DNA of 64,000 nt from Syngnathus acus (Eukaryota; Chordata; Actinopteri; Syngnathiformes; Syngnathidae). The notes below the pieces were generated by a model, which had not been told where the DNA came from, did no database searches, and saw only the letters and a list, made by a program, of their open reading frames with translations. The stretch covers positions 3,896,539 to 3,960,538 of the forward strand of contig NC_051097.1 in NCBI RefSeq assembly GCF_901709675.1, given 5' to 3'. Position 1 is the first letter of the stretch, and every line of letters starts with the position of its first letter. Shown here piece by piece: positions 52,687-62,175 of this stretch. Both the position numbers and the translations under genes were made by a program.

Positions 52687-53795
52687 GGTCCCCATGCACT
52701 TTTGTTGAAGGCCCCTCCCCTCGTTTTTCTGCTCTTTGCATCCATTGAGGAGGGTGCAGAAGTGTTGGCTGCAGCTTTTGTCCGAGTTTTGTTTTGGCGA
52801 GTCGAGTTGTGGAGGGGGTGCGGAACAAACACATTTAGCCACCTTTCTGCAGCACACAAAAACAGACGCACGACACAAACTCATTGTGGTGTTTACAATA
52901 AATGCATGAGTACATGTTAAAGCAAAAACTCGCCAGTGGTTTTAGTGTGTATCAAAAGAGAGAATAATTTCGGATTTAGTAACTGGCATTCTGCATGCAC
53001 ACACAATCAACACTGGGTAGATAGTCCAGAACCACCAATAGGTGAAAATACAGATCCTACACACATGTGCCTTGACATACAAGTGCCTTGACATACAAGT
53101 GCTACAACTTCTACATTTTTTCAAGTTACAAGATAGTGCTCTGATGTTTTTTGTACTTTAGGAACCATAATGTCTTTGCTGCTATCGCTGAGTGTGCTGT
53201 GTGCAGTTCGGCAGATAGTGAACCGGAAAAAAAAAAAGAGTCAAGTGTGCTTGTTATGAGCTAATTACGGCAGCAAACCATATAACTAGACTGTTGTGTA
53301 AATATGAACGTATGAATTATTTAAGAATTTTCTTCCTGATATGGCTATTTTTTATTTCACCTGTCCGGGGTCTATAAATGTAAATCAGCTGTATGGTAAC
53401 ATTTAACAGTCTTCATCAATGTGCATTGTCCCTTTCAAAATAATAATTAAATGAAATAAAAAGCTGAAACACATGAGGAGTTGGAAGATAATGTTTTTTG
53501 CAGCTAAAGACTTTGCCTACAAAGTTTAATCATGAGGGTTGACATTTAATCATTATCAAATCAAAATAAATCCTCAAAGCTTAGAAAAAGTGTGTCACTT
53601 ACTGCACAATATAAAAGACAGGACCACAACCTTATTGGCCACTTATACAATATAATGACATCCAATAAAAGACTTTATAAAGTCAATTGTGGTTTGAATT
53701 AAAACTGACGTTAATTGTACAATTCAGTCTAGCCGTTATTATGAGAGTATTTGATATTGCTGTAAATGTCAGTGAACTCCAAATGTGATTCATTA

Positions 53796-53817
53796 GTTGT
53801 TGTTGTTGTTGTTGTTA
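53796..53817. repeat. (GTT)n microsatellite
   Basis: Short pure TTG run. Confidence 0.85.
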
Positions 53818-54773
53818 TAAATGTCCATCTACCATCACTGCTGCTGTATTTGTATTAAAGCCTTGAGGACCCCAACTTGCAGTACTTGCATGGTGGGGCA
53901 CTCCAATGTTTTTGCAACAGCTGTGTGTGTGCATGTGCGGGTGTGCATCTGTTTTTCATGGTAATGATGCAGCATTATATTGCATTAGCATAGTTACCAG
54001 ACGGCCTCTATAAGAACATAATAAAAAATATCTGTTATTCACAAAATGTACCTAACAATATGATGATATACAGAGTTTTTACTATGATCAAAATATATTT
54101 AAATTGCTGCTAATGTGTGTGCTGGCTTACTGGCAGCAATGAGAATATTTACATTAAATGCTTTCTTTAATAATTAATTTAATCATTCAATTAGATTAAT
54201 TGGAGATGCATAGAGCCCACACGCACACTGAATGCTGTCCATCAGAACCATCTGCTGGTGCTCTCTTGCACATAGAAAGGATTTGGGGGGTGGGGGGGTT
54301 ATGGAGGAGGGACACTTCAGAAGCAGCATGTGGCTGCAGCGGTGGACCTCTTTATGGCCTAGTTTAGAAAGCGGGCCGATGTTTCTCAGGTTGAAGTTGT
54401 TCAGGTGATGTTTGTAACAATACTTTTGCATATACATGTCTTTTGCATGCATTGTTTGTGTAAGTTGTTCGATTTGTGTTAAAGTTGTTGGAACGTTTAT
54501 TATTACATCACATCTATGCTAATTTCGTTAGCCTGTCTCAGCCACTTCACATTATATATTAGCATTGAGCTAGAAAAATGTAATGAGACAAACTATATGT
54601 TTTGAATAGTTTGGTGTCAATATTAAACTTTTGCTTTATATCCTTTTTTTGTATTATAAACTGCAGCTGAGAATTCAAATAAATGGGTTGGAAAAAAACA
54701 TGTTTTGCCTGATATTTGGAGAGCTGTGCAAGTGAGAACAGGTGCTGAGTTTAAATGTGTTTAAAGCATATAG

Positions 54774-55100
54774 CAGGGGTGTCAAACTCATTTCTTTCCG
54801 CAGGCCGCATTGTAATCATAGCTTCTTTTGGAGGGCCATTATGACTGTCAACCCAAATAAATGGATGAGCACCTCATATTATATACAGTAAAAGCTACAA
54901 AACAAACTGACAAATAACTCGTTTTCAAATCAGATGAGTAAAAACTGGCCAAATATTTAAAAAAAAAGATATTAAAAGTGAAGACAATTTGCAAATCTAG
55001 TAATGACACACGAATTTGATGCATAATTTTTCTTCGCGGGTCACATAAAATGATGTGGCGGGCCGTATCTGGCCCCTGGGCCTTGAGTTTGACACATGTG
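54774..55100 (+). mobile_element. hAT-type miniature inverted-repeat element (copy 4)
   Basis: 327 bp, with ends CAGGGGTGTCAAACTC and GAGTTTGACACATGTG. A perfect 8-bp target duplication GCATATAG lies at 54766-54773 and 55101-55108. Confidence 0.95.
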
Positions 55101-56092
55101 GCATATAGGATGAATAAACTTTTCCATACAGAATTATAGTCCATGGTCTCACCCCTGTGGGTGTATCGAGAATGTTTTCAAAACAATAAATTGAGGTTCA
55201 CTGTCCTTTCAAAATGCATGATATTCCAATTGTTTCATCATGCTGGAACTCTGCAGTGTTGTGACTTAAGATGTGCTAATTTTCCTCAAGCTACTGTCAC
55301 CCATCGCTGAATTGCAGAAGCCGACATCATCACTACCCTTCACCCTCTCTTTCGTCAGCTCATTAAAGTGAAAAGCAGATGGAGTGAGTGCCGGGTGGGT
55401 TGCCGAGGAGATTTAAAGTGCTGATTGCATTTCAGCTGGTCTTGCTTTGTGTGTGACAGTGGGGCGTGGAGACTACAGCAGCTGTTGACTTTGCAATGGT
55501 GACACAAGACTTTGAAGGTCAGTTTGACTTTAGAGTCTGAATTCAAAGTCACAAAGGACTAGTGGAAATGTTTGAATTGCAACGGCGCAAGAGAATAAAG
55601 CACGCGTGCCAAGTCCAAAATGTCACTTTAATTACGCTGCATTAGAGGTGGGGTGGTATGGAGTAGATTTTGTCACGAGTAAGATTAAGATTTGAAATGT
55701 TGTGGTGGTTCTGAGTCTAGATACATAGATGGTTGCGTTTTTCAGTCAGATTTTTTTTTTTGCTTTTATTGATAGAAAAAACATGCAGGATAGTGGCCCT
55801 TGAATACCAGATATTGAGTTTGACAGGTTTAAATGACCCAAAACTGTGACTGTTGATCTACACAACTAATTTCAACAGTCTTGAAGGTCATTTTTTATGG
55901 TAGCTCATCTAATACCTCATACATTTTATACTTTCATGAATTTTTTTGTGATAGTAGAATGTTGTTATCACAAGTGTAAGGACTTGATATTTCAGCACTA
56001 CATATGGAGCAGCCTATCTAACCAACATGCCGACGTGGCACCCACGTTGGCAGTGGGGGGAGGAAAGACCAATGTGATGAATTAAAACGTTT

Positions 56093-56098
56093 TATTTC
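56093..56098 (-). promoter_or_regulatory. Candidate polyadenylation signal of the minus-strand gadd45g copy
   Basis: AATAAA on the minus strand (TTTATT on plus), about 765 bp after the stop codon and beyond the end of the shared repeat arm. No other evidence supports it. Confidence 0.4.
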
Positions 56099-56277
56099 TT
56101 CCTTAAAAATATTTTTTCATCTGCATCTAATATAGCAAATCATTTGACAAGGTGAAAACTTTTTTTTTTTCTTTTACAACACATTTGCTGTTTGCTAGAA
56201 CATCATAGATCAATACTAGTTAATTAAGTAAACATCTGGATTTTTTTCCCTATGATTTTTCATTATTCAGCCATATT

Positions 56278-56374
56278 CTAAAGTGAAACCTTTAGGCAAC
56301 AGGCATAGTTTTTTTCTTCAATATTTATCTTGTTTTTTTTTGTCATTGTTAAACTTCTAAAGTGAAACCTTTAG
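56278..56374 (-). promoter_or_regulatory. Paired 3' UTR hairpins, minus-strand gadd45g copy
   Basis: On the transcript strand, CTAAAGGTTTCACTTTAG occurs twice (56357-56374 and 56278-56295). Each forms a 6-bp stem with a six-base loop. The same pair is present in the other gene copy. Confidence 0.6.
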
Positions 56375-56458
56375 AGAATTAAGACAATTCTGGAAAGTGG
56401 GAAACATTTTCGCTGACTGCAACTGTTGCCATGTTGCTCAGTCTTGCAAGAGGCCATG

Positions 56459-56479
56459 GTTAAAAAGTCTCTTTTTAAC
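56459..56479 (-). promoter_or_regulatory. 3' UTR hairpin with 9-bp stem, minus-strand copy
   Basis: GTTAAAAAG, three loop bases, then CTTTTTAAC: a perfect 9-bp stem with a triloop. The same structure is at 61846-61866. Confidence 0.6.
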
Positions 56480-56860
56480 AAGTCCTCTTCCTCAGCACCG
56501 CTTCTTCTCCTGCTGCGCATGCTTCAACGAGCGACGTGTGCTGCGTGCATGAACGAGATATCACCGCACGCGCACGCTGCTTCTCCTTCCTCTCCAAACC
56601 TCATCCGCACAAAGAATGAGGGTCGATGTGTCGCTCTTGAGGCATACCTGACTTCATTCACACAAAGAATGAGAGTCATCTTGGCATGGACGGGACAAGA
56701 AGCGACGGTTCCACGGGGGCCCCTCGGGCCGGCGCCGTGCTGCCTGGGTTGAGAATCCTCCTCAGGAGTATCCAGGGATGAGCAGAGACAGCCTCATCCT
56801 GTCAATCAGGATGAGTCTTTGCCACATGGGAAGCTTCACATAGGGGAGCCCAATCCCGCA

Positions 56861-56974
56861 TCAGCGTCCGGGGAGGCTGATTTCGGGAACCCAGTCATTC
56901 AGACGCCGGCTCTCCTCGCAGAACAGGTGCAGCTTCTCCAGAGAGGGGTCCTCCCAAGCCCCTTCAGATGGATT
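56861..56974 (-). CDS. gadd45g: gadd45g copy A exon 3
   Basis: Acceptor TGTTATAACAG, stop TGA at 56861-56863. It encodes [18 protein letters not shown], then [10 protein letters not shown] and VPEISLPGR. Copy B has [10 protein letters not shown] here, so two residues differ. Confidence 0.93.
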   Translation of the reverse strand, partial: NPSEGAWEDPSLEKLHLFCEESRRLNDWVPEISLPGR

Positions 56975-57502
56975 CTGTTATAACAGAAAGAGGAGAAGGA
57001 ATTTAGACGGTGTACCCATTTCACACATAATAAAAACCTTTGCATCGGTGTGAGGAGCCCTACGTACCGTGATGAGGACACAGTGAGCATCTTCGAGCTG
57101 CTCCGACTTGCCAGCAACAATCTCAGACAGACGTTGCTTGTCGCTCACTCTGACGATGCTGATGTCGTTGTCGAAGCAGAAGGACTGGATGAGGGTGAAG
57201 TGAATCTGCAGCGCAATGTCACACTCGAAATCCTCATCCACGGCAAGCACGCAGAAGGACACACTGTCTGGATCACTGTTGAACCATCGAAAAAAAAAAC
57301 CACATGGTTAGCTGCTGCGACTGATTTGATTATCTTGGTGATGATAGAGAATCCAAGCAGACAAAATCTGAAATGTTCGACAGAAATTTATTCCAACTTA
57401 CTCGGTCATTATTTTTGCACTCTCATAGACCCCAACGGTGAGTCGATCTTCGCCCTGAGCGCAGAGCAGAGCTTCCTTCAGAGATTTTCCAGCAGACTGC
57501 AT
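56861..57502 (-). CDS. gadd45g: gadd45g-type protein, short N-terminus (copy A)
   Basis: Small acidic protein of the L7Ae/Gadd45 fold. Family members bind MTK1/MEKK4, PCNA, p21 and CDK1 and act in stress and differentiation responses. Exons on minus are 57502-57402, 57275-57068 and 56974-56861, with GTAAGT and GTACGT donors. The product is 140 residues. It begins [10 protein letters not shown] and contains [10 protein letters not shown], then the acidic DEDFECD patch and [13 protein letters not shown], and ends [13 protein letters not shown]. The start was chosen because a TATA box lies 71-79 bp upstream and the aligned family has MQ-AGKAL at this point. The usual MTLEE leader is missing. The frame upstream reads STELEDT, which could be its decayed remnant. 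An unseen upstream coding exon spliced after ATGCAG is possible but less likely. Exons 2 and 3 are almost identical to copy B. Confidence 0.93.
57068..57275 (-). CDS. gadd45g: gadd45g copy A exon 2
   Basis: 208 bp, acceptor TTCAACAG, donor ACG|GTACGT. The encoded protein is identical to copy B exon 2 ([19 protein letters not shown] onward). It is the core of the Gadd45 fold. Confidence 0.95.
57402..57502 (-). CDS. gadd45g: gadd45g copy A exon 1
   Basis: 101 bp ending GA|GTAAGT. It encodes [18 protein letters not shown], then [15 protein letters not shown] plus a split Asp. It is clearly diverged from copy B exon 1. Confidence 0.88.
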
Positions 57503-57572
57503 GGTGAGTTGTAGGGTATCTTCCAATTCAGTTGATGGTGAGCTGTTTGTGCTGTGTTCAAAGACCCTGCCA

Positions 57573-57615
57573 CTTTTTATACTATAGTCCCGGCACACGC
57601 TTGCTGTCTGATTGG
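57573..57615 (-). promoter_or_regulatory. Copy A promoter: TATA and CCAAT boxes
   Basis: On the minus strand, CCAAT (57611-57615) is followed 29 bp later by TATAAAAAG (57573-57581). Transcription would start near 57545 and give a leader of about 45 nt before the ATG at 57502. The arrangement matches copy B. Confidence 0.75.
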
Positions 57616-60600
57616 CTCTTTCAGGCACAATGGCTACAACAGGCCTGCTGCCCTCCGTCTGCCTCTGGGACGCGTGCCTTTAGAACTCTTCCAAAGTTGG
57701 GGCGGCATCCTTTGAATGAAAGGATCAGACGAGACTTTTTGACCTTTCGATGATTTTGGAATCATGAAACCACACAAGAGGAAAACCCTTCTGTCAAAGT
57801 TTTTTTTTTTTAAATCAACATGTGGATGTTTAAACATATTTGTTGACATTTCAGACTTTTTAGATGCAATGATGTATAAATCTTTTGTAAATCTGCTAGG
57901 AAAATGTTCCAAAAGAAATAATGGAGCAAAATCTAGGGTCATATGTTTGTTGACTGTACAGGAAAATGTTTAAGATTTTTGTACCATTCCTAATGGTCAT
58001 ATACAAAAACAAGTCTTATGTTAACAAAATAAAATGACATGTTACTTTAATGATGAAAGTATGATGCCGAAGTGAGTCATGATACAGGTGCATGCATCTT
58101 AGCATTCATAATTGTAAATAACAATTGCACTTTCTTTTCTTTTACTTGAAATGACAACTCACACATTGTAACACTTGAGTGCCAAAATTCCAGCATGATG
58201 GCTTTTTTAATTCAGAAGTTTTAAAGTGACAGTAACTTTGGATGCTTATTTTTCCATAAAAATATTGAACCGTAGTAGACGTGCAACTTAATAAAAAACA
58301 ACCACAATTCCATTTAATGGTATTGTTCTGCAGCCCGTGCAGAGCAGGAAGACAACATTGAAGTTAAAGGAATTTTCCAAGGTAATAATATTTTATAAAA
58401 GCTGTTTATAATACCTTGATAACTGATTTAATCCCAGGCAAAGATGATGCATTAAGCAAAGTTATGAAAATATAGGGAATAGTACAGAATATTGTAATAC
58501 AACATTGTCAATTTCTTCATGAAGTAGTGCGGCATTGATCAAATGAAAAAAAAAGAGAGAAAGAAGGAAATGAAAATTGTCTGCTTATTGGCAAGTTCTT
58601 TGAGACATCTGAGTTGGACTTTTACAACTTCGGAGGAGGACATGCTCGTATGTACAAGTCAAATGCAGCGGCACGCGCCACTAGTTTGCATACGCAAAGA
58701 CGGACCTCAGTCGAGGCGCGTGGCATCTGGAGATATGCCTTCGTGTCTTATCTCGCAGTCTGCATCGATCTCCATGACGACCGAGGGGCGCCATCTGTCC
58801 CCCTAGGGAAGGGTGGACAAAGGAAGTCGGCCAGCACCTGCTGCGCAGCGTGGGCCGCACACGATCGAGGCACTTTTTTATTTATTTCAATTGCAAACTT
58901 TGGGTTGTGAATAATATAATAAATATGTTCAACTCTGCGCAGTATATGTTGATTTATTGTTCTCTATGTGTTTGGCAGATTTCAATTTTTCAGAAAAATT
59001 AATAAAAAAGTAAACACCTGATTTGTATTTCTTGAATAAACAGCGTAAGTAGCATCACGCAGCGATACTTTTTTTTCTTATTTTTACTTTTTCATCTGAA
59101 ATATAATCTAATTTCAGTCCTTTTTTTTCTTGCTGATTTATGCGTCAGGTCTCCAATGAGCGTGGGGGTTTCTGAGTCGCAGCGGGTCACCAGATCAGAA
59201 GCCCGTCCCCAAAACCAACACCTGTGACACGCGACAACCATCTGAGGAGGCCTCCGTGAAGCAGATGTGCTGAAGCCACAAAAGGATCGTATCGATTTGC
59301 ACGCGCCTGCGCCATCAAATAGCTTCATATACGACTGCGTGAGCCTCTTGCAGCTGAACCTGCATGACGAGCGCACATGCGGGACAGAAACTGAAAGTTG
59401 CAAGTTTGCAAGTAAACACTTTTTTTGTTGCCGCAATAATCTCCCGATAAGCGTTTGTTGTCATAGACAACACACTCTGAACATTCTTTACGCATGTTGA
59501 GAGTATACACACATGCAGGCGATTTTTATCACCGTTGTTTCGCCTTTGGCAGGTTGCACTTCATTGTAAATGTTTGGAACGCAAACTGCAACTGTGACCT
59601 CTTTGGCATTCAAATTTAATCAAAACTCAGACAGGGCAACACATGCAAAGTTGTGGACAAAAGATCCGTGTGGCGCCCCGGGGTTGGGGTTGACCTGGGT
59701 TTGTAGGGGGCATCGCGACACTTCTCCATCTGCCGTTTTGCCTTCAGTTGAACAATGGAGGGAATCAATCTGTCCTAACCTGAGTTCTGCACCGCCTCTT
59801 CACCACATCACTCATATACGCCTAATGACTATTTAGATAGGGGTTAGAAATGCAATATATGCAACAATAAGATAATGTTATGAATTCACCAGAATTGCAG
59901 TATTATGCTTCCAAAAGCCTAATCAGAGCAAAATTGTTGGGTCACATTTGAGCAGATTGCAAAGAAGTGTGCTATTTGCATTAAACGTTTTGAAGTTGAA
60001 AGCAGTCCCTTCCATAGGGGCTCCGCAGCGTAATAATAATAATAATAATAAAAAAAAAAACAGGCAAGGATTTTTGTGTACAGCTGATAATCACGTGGTC
60101 TGCGTGACCGATGCAGCAGCACGCACAACGTTCTGGCACGCGCTGCTCATTTGCATTTGTATAGAAACTGTGATAATGGAAAGCTTTTCTGCACACACAA
60201 TAGGGCTGCTTTATGGTCAGGCCAGCCCCGAGTCCACAGATGGCATCGTCCACCTGCCCTTTCTCTACATGGGCTGCTGGGGGAAAGCTGGGGGGGTTGC
60301 ACACTTTCTTTATGCCATTAAGAACATTTAAAAAATAAAGTAATAAATTAATAATAATAATAATAATAATAATGAAGGCTACATTTCCCCAAAAAAATTC
60401 AACAACAGCAATACAAGTCTAAATCTTCACTTTATGGTTTGGGTTGAATAGTTGGTTGCAAGAACTCGCTCACCCCGAGTCACGTGATTTTTCTTTTGCA
60501 AGTTCCACAAAAGAAGAAGCAACCACACTTTTGTGTGCGTATATTAGGCTATTTTTAGATTCGGGCCAGGCTGTTGCATCCCAAAGGGGGAGCGTGCGTG

Positions 60601-60677
60601 GCTCGATGACCCCCATCAATCTGCCACGAGCCAGAAGTGTGACAATAGTATTATCATACCAATACACGCGGCCACAG
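57616..60677. other. Spacer between the two divergent gadd45g promoters
   Basis: About 3 kb with no gene recognised. It holds GC-richer islands at about 58640-58870, 59140-59400 and 60080-60250, set in AT-rich sequence. There are CACGTG E-boxes at 60092-60097 and 60481-60486, a p53-type half-site at 58638-58647, and AAT microsatellites at 60031-60060 and 60350-60373. Its position suggests control regions for one or both genes, which is inference. Confidence 0.6.
58638..58661. promoter_or_regulatory. Possible p53-type response element
   Basis: GGACATGCTC fits the half-site RRRCWWGYYY fully. After a 4-bp gap, GTACAAGTCA fits with two mismatches. Short degenerate motifs occur by chance, so this is only a candidate. 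Confidence 0.3.
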
Positions 60678-60730
60678 CCAATCAGAGGGAAGCTCTTTTA
60701 CAACCCCACACGAGCTGCTCTGTATAAAAG
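60678..60730 (+). promoter_or_regulatory. Copy B promoter: CCAAT and TATA boxes
   Basis: CCAAT in GCCAATCAGAG (60678-60682) is followed by TATAAAAG (60723-60730). The predicted start is near 60755, giving a leader of about 75 nt before the ATG at 60831. Confidence 0.8.
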
Positions 60731-60830
60731 GCACAAGCCTCTCCTCCGAGGGCACTCTGCTCTTTCTGCGGATCAAACCCACACAGCCTTTCATAGCTAC
60801 CTGTCTGTGCTTCTGAGGAACAGCATCAAC

Positions 60831-60973
60831 ATGACTCTCGAGGAAGTTCTGACCCAGAAATCCACTGAGCGTGCTCAGTGCACCGGCAAAGCCCTGGAAG
60901 AAGTGCTGGTTACCGCCATGGACAACGACTCCCTCACTGTAGGAGTTTACGAGTGCGCAAAAGTGATGAATCT
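60831..60973 (+). CDS. gadd45g: gadd45g copy B exon 1
   Basis: 143 bp, donor CT|GTAAGT. It encodes residues 1-47 and two bases of Leu48. It combines what are two exons in mammalian GADD45 genes. Confidence 0.95.
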
Positions 60974-61478
60974 GTAAGTATTTTATAGAACACAAAATTT
61001 GCACAAAATGTGTAGCATTGTTTACTTTGGGGATGCTTAGAATTTTTCTTCTTCTTTGAACAGTGATCCAGACAGTGTGTCCTTCTGCGTGCTTGCCGTG
61101 GATGAGGATTTCGAGTGTGACATTGCGCTGCAGATCCACTTCACCCTCATCCAGTCCTTCTGCTTCGACAACGACATCAGCATCGTCAGAGTGAGCGACA
61201 AGCAACGTCTGTCTGAGATTGTTGCTGGCAAGTCGGAGCAGCTCGAAGATGCTCACTGTGTCCTCATCACGGTACGTAGAGCTCCTCACACCGATGCAAA
61301 GGTTTTTATTATGTGTGAAATGGGGACACCGTCTAAATTCCTTCTCCTCTTTCTGTTATAACAGAATCCATCTGAAGGGGCTTGGGAGGACCCCTCTCTG
61401 GAGAAGCTGCACCTGTTCTGTCAGGAGAGCCGGAATCTGAACGACTGGGTTCCCGAAATCAGCCTCCCCGGACGCTGA
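60831..61478 (+). CDS. gadd45g: gadd45g-type protein (copy B)
   Basis: Stress- and differentiation-induced regulator that activates MTK1/MEKK4-p38 signalling and restrains cell-cycle progression; nuclear and cytoplasmic. Exons are 60831-60973, 61064-61271 and 61365-61478, all with GT/AG junctions. The product is 154 residues against 159 for human GADD45G. MTLEEV (1-6) is the family start. [19 protein letters not shown] spans about 35-53. The acidic DEDFECD patch (61-67) lies in the surface used for partner binding, and [15 protein letters not shown] follows. The C-terminus [13 protein letters not shown] is gadd45g-like. Human GADD45G has an extra intron between the MTLEE leader and the MQ-AGKAL region; here the two are continuous, suggesting intron loss. 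The open frame continues upstream of the ATG but is 5' leader and promoter. Confidence 0.96.
61064..61271 (+). CDS. gadd45g: gadd45g copy B exon 2
   Basis: 208 bp, acceptor TTTGAACAG, donor ACG|GTACGT. It encodes the end of Leu48 and residues 49-117, including the acidic patch. Confidence 0.96.
61365..61478 (+). CDS. gadd45g: gadd45g copy B exon 3
   Basis: Acceptor TTATAACAG, stop TGA at 61476-61478. It encodes the 37-residue C-terminus. Confidence 0.95.
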   Translation, partial: NPSEGAWEDPSLEKLHLFCQESRNLNDWVPEISLPGR

Positions 61479-61845
61479 TGCGGGATTGGGCTCCCCTATG
61501 TGAAGCTTCCCATGTGGCAAAGACTCATCCTGATTGACAGGATGAGGCTGTCTCTGCTCATCCCTGGATACTCCTGAGGAGGATTCCCAATCCAGGCAGC
61601 ACGGCGCCGGCCCGAGGGGCCCCCGTGAACCGTCGCCTCTTGTCCCGTCCATGCCAAGATGACTCTCATTCTTTATGTGAATGAGGTCAGGTATGCCTCA
61701 AGAGCGACACATCGACCCTCATTCTTTGTGCGGATGAGGTTTGGAGAGGAAGGAGAAGCGGCGTGTGCGTGCGGTGATATCTCGCACACGTCGCTCGTTG
61801 AAGCATGCGCAGCAGGAGAAGAAGCGGTGCTGAGGAAGAGGACTT

Positions 61846-61866
61846 GTTAAAAAGAGACTTTTTAAC
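61846..61866 (+). promoter_or_regulatory. 3' UTR hairpin with 9-bp stem, copy B
   Basis: GTTAAAAAG-AGA-CTTTTTAAC, a perfect 9-bp stem with a triloop, conserved in copy A. Confidence 0.6.
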
Positions 61867-61950
61867 CATGGCCTCTTGCAAGACTGAGCAACATGGCAAC
61901 AGTTGCAGTCAGCGAAAATGTTTCCCACTTTCCAGAATTGTCTTAATTCT

Positions 61951-62045
61951 CTAAAGGTTTCACTTTAGAAGTTTAACAACGACAAAAAAAAAAGATAAAT
62001 ATTGAAAAAAAAAACTATGCCTGTTCCCTAAAGGTTTCACTTTAG
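61951..62045 (+). promoter_or_regulatory. Paired 3' UTR hairpins, copy B
   Basis: CTAAAGGTTTCACTTTAG at 61951-61968 and again at 62028-62045. Each is a 6-bp stem with the loop GTTTCA. The identical 18-base unit is used four times in all across the two genes. Confidence 0.6.
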
Positions 62046-62150
62046 AATATGGCTGAATTAAATTAATGCTAATTATAAAAGAATTGTACTAAAGAGTATG
62101 TCATTTGTGGAAAAAAATCTGATATTGTTGGAAAATTTGTGGAAAACCTG

Positions 62151-62156
62151 AATAAA
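62151..62156 (+). promoter_or_regulatory. Candidate polyadenylation signal of gadd45g copy B
   Basis: AATAAA with a GT-rich stretch starting about 20 nt downstream. Confidence 0.6.
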
Positions 62157-62175
62157 AAAAATACAATTATAACTT

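Larger units (their letters stand above)
27741..56080. other. Gene desert between efna5 and the gadd45g pair
   Basis: About 28 kb with no recognisable exon on either strand. Identified contents are three hAT miniature elements, V-SINE copies and fragments, an internally deleted LINE, a partial ITR element at 35748, GGAT/AAT/CA microsatellites, a 68-bp tandem duplication, and a GC-richer hairpin-bearing block near 52.5-52.9 kb. Long desert next to a developmental gene often holds enhancers, but this cannot be shown without alignments. Confidence 0.7.
56268..57279. repeat. Left arm of a 1-kb inverted repeat (gadd45g 3' half)
   Basis: Nearly identical, in reverse orientation, to 61060-62056. 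It covers exon 2, intron 2, exon 3 and the 3' UTR of the minus-strand gadd45g copy. Similarity ends at the exon 2 acceptor on one side and after the second CTAAAG hairpin on the other. Exon 2 shows one base difference by eye and intron 2 shows two. The clearest indel in the 3' UTR is a short segment absent from the other arm. Confidence 0.95.
61060..62056. repeat. Right arm of the 1-kb inverted repeat (gadd45g 3' half)
   Basis: Inverted, nearly identical counterpart of 56268-57279. It starts at the AACAG of the exon 2 acceptor and ends after 'tttagaatatggctgaat' in the 3' UTR. Confidence 0.95.
61479..62175 (+). other. Probable gadd45g copy B 3' UTR
   Basis: It runs from the stop codon to just past AATAAA at 62151-62156, which is followed by a GT/T-rich stretch (TTGGCTTGTGTGGGGG). 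It contains the three hairpins listed separately. The first 580 bp are shared with copy A; the final part is unique. Confidence 0.65.

Noticed and set aside
52611-52920. Several overlapping short frames of 64-101 residues on both strands
   Set aside because: They reflect higher GC in this block; none has a protein-like pattern or splice signals.
54848-55144. 98-residue frame resembling one at 30632-30814
   Set aside because: Their similarity comes from both lying in copies of the same hAT miniature element, which is non-coding.
57050-57514. 154-residue plus-strand frame
   Set aside because: It is the antisense of gadd45g copy A exons 1-2 and introns; the sense strand has correct splice sites.
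60654-61289. 211-residue minus-strand frame
   Set aside because: Antisense of gadd45g copy B exons and intron; not an independent gene.
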